Assembly: GCA_020048295.1 (NCBI GenBank) | Contig: JAIFMT010000221.1 | Location: forward strand, 1-5,461 | Origin: Rhodoferax sp. | GTDB taxonomy: Bacteria; Pseudomonadota; Gammaproteobacteria; Burkholderiales; Burkholderiaceae | Direction: 5' to 3' | Length of the DNA stretch: 5,461 bases | Shown here: positions 5,285 through 5,461 of the stretch, piece by piece | How the letters are laid out: every line of letters begins with the position of its first letter | Position numbering within the stretch: position 1 is the first letter of the stretch | The notes under the pieces: generated by a model | Seen by the model: only the letters and a program-made list of their open reading frames with translations | Database searches by the model: none | What the model was told of the DNA's origin: nothing | Position numbers and translations under genes: made by a program

Positions 5285-5461
5285 CCGCAAAGAACATCGA
5301 CTCGAACTACCCGGCACGTTACTGGCATAAGCTCGCTGACGGCCGACTGCAGTGCGACCTGTGCCCGCGCGACTGCCGCCTGCACGACGCGCAGCGCGGG
5401 GCCTGCTTTGTGCGCATGCGCCGGGGCGAGCAGATGATTTTGACCACCTACGGGCGCTCGT
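5281..5461 (+). CDS. amrS: AmmeMemoRadiSam system radical SAM enzyme, N-terminal fragment (cut by window edge)
   Basis: The first 60 codons of a radical SAM protein of the AmmeMemoRadiSam type. The visible part has the family's opening pattern: ARYWHKL (12-18), then four cysteines in LQCDLCPRDCRL (23-34) and RGACFVR (39-45), namely Cys25, Cys28, Cys32 and Cys42. This Cys-rich N-terminal block resembles that of the pyruvate-formate-lyase-activating-enzyme-like group to which these proteins are related. The SAM-binding CX3CX2C motif is expected further on, beyond the window, so catalytic competence cannot be judged here. The start is the ATG of an ATGA overlap with the amrA stop. No strong independent ribosome site is seen, which fits coupled translation. 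Confidence 0.92.
   Translation, partial: MTAKNIDSNYPARYWHKLADGRLQCDLCPRDCRLHDAQRGACFVRMRRGEQMILTTYGRS

Noticed and set aside
1..5461. Mobile element, CRISPR array, toxin-antitoxin or defence genes
   Set aside because: No transposase, integrase, spaced repeats, terminal inverted repeats or tRNA were found. Every sizeable gene belongs to a housekeeping-type family and base use is uniform.

Overview
The window looks like ordinary chromosome from a GC-rich proteobacterium. The strong GC bias at third codon positions and the gene types (RND efflux adaptor, short YdcH/DUF465 protein, PduO-type cobalamin adenosyltransferase, hybrid kinase, AmmeMemoRadiSam cluster) suggest a betaproteobacterium of the Burkholderiales/Comamonadaceae kind. 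That placement is inferred from protein style, not from a search. There is no IS element, phage gene, tRNA, rRNA or CRISPR array, and coding density is high.

Layout. (1) 1-1061, minus: N-terminal 353 residues of a lipoprotein RND efflux periplasmic adaptor, cut off by the left edge. (2) 1062-1268: a 207-bp divergent spacer with a 7-bp direct repeat on an 11-bp period and a perfect 14-bp palindrome. (3) 1269-1487, plus: a 72-residue YdcH/DUF465 protein. A hairpin in the convergent gap (1496-1523) separates it from the next unit. (4) 1539-3725, minus: a probable two-gene unit. A soluble REC-REC-HisKA-HATPase protein is followed 24 bp later by an ATP:cob(I)alamin adenosyltransferase. (5) 3726-3894: a divergent control region. 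(6) 3895 to the right edge, plus: a tightly overlapping amrB-amrA-amrS operon (MEMO-like, AMMECR1-like, radical SAM), with the last gene cut after 60 codons.

How they fit together. The AmmeMemoRadiSam trio is the most interesting content. The family is widely conserved and has human homologues for two members, but to my knowledge its bacterial reaction is not established. The 11-bp and 4-bp gene overlaps argue for translational coupling and joint function. It is transcribed divergently from an unusual two-receiver kinase that has no sensor or membrane segment, so shared control from the 169-bp spacer is possible but unproven. The adenosyltransferase makes coenzyme B12. Its position behind the kinase may be simple co-transcription. 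The efflux adaptor and the DUF465 protein are separate transcription units.
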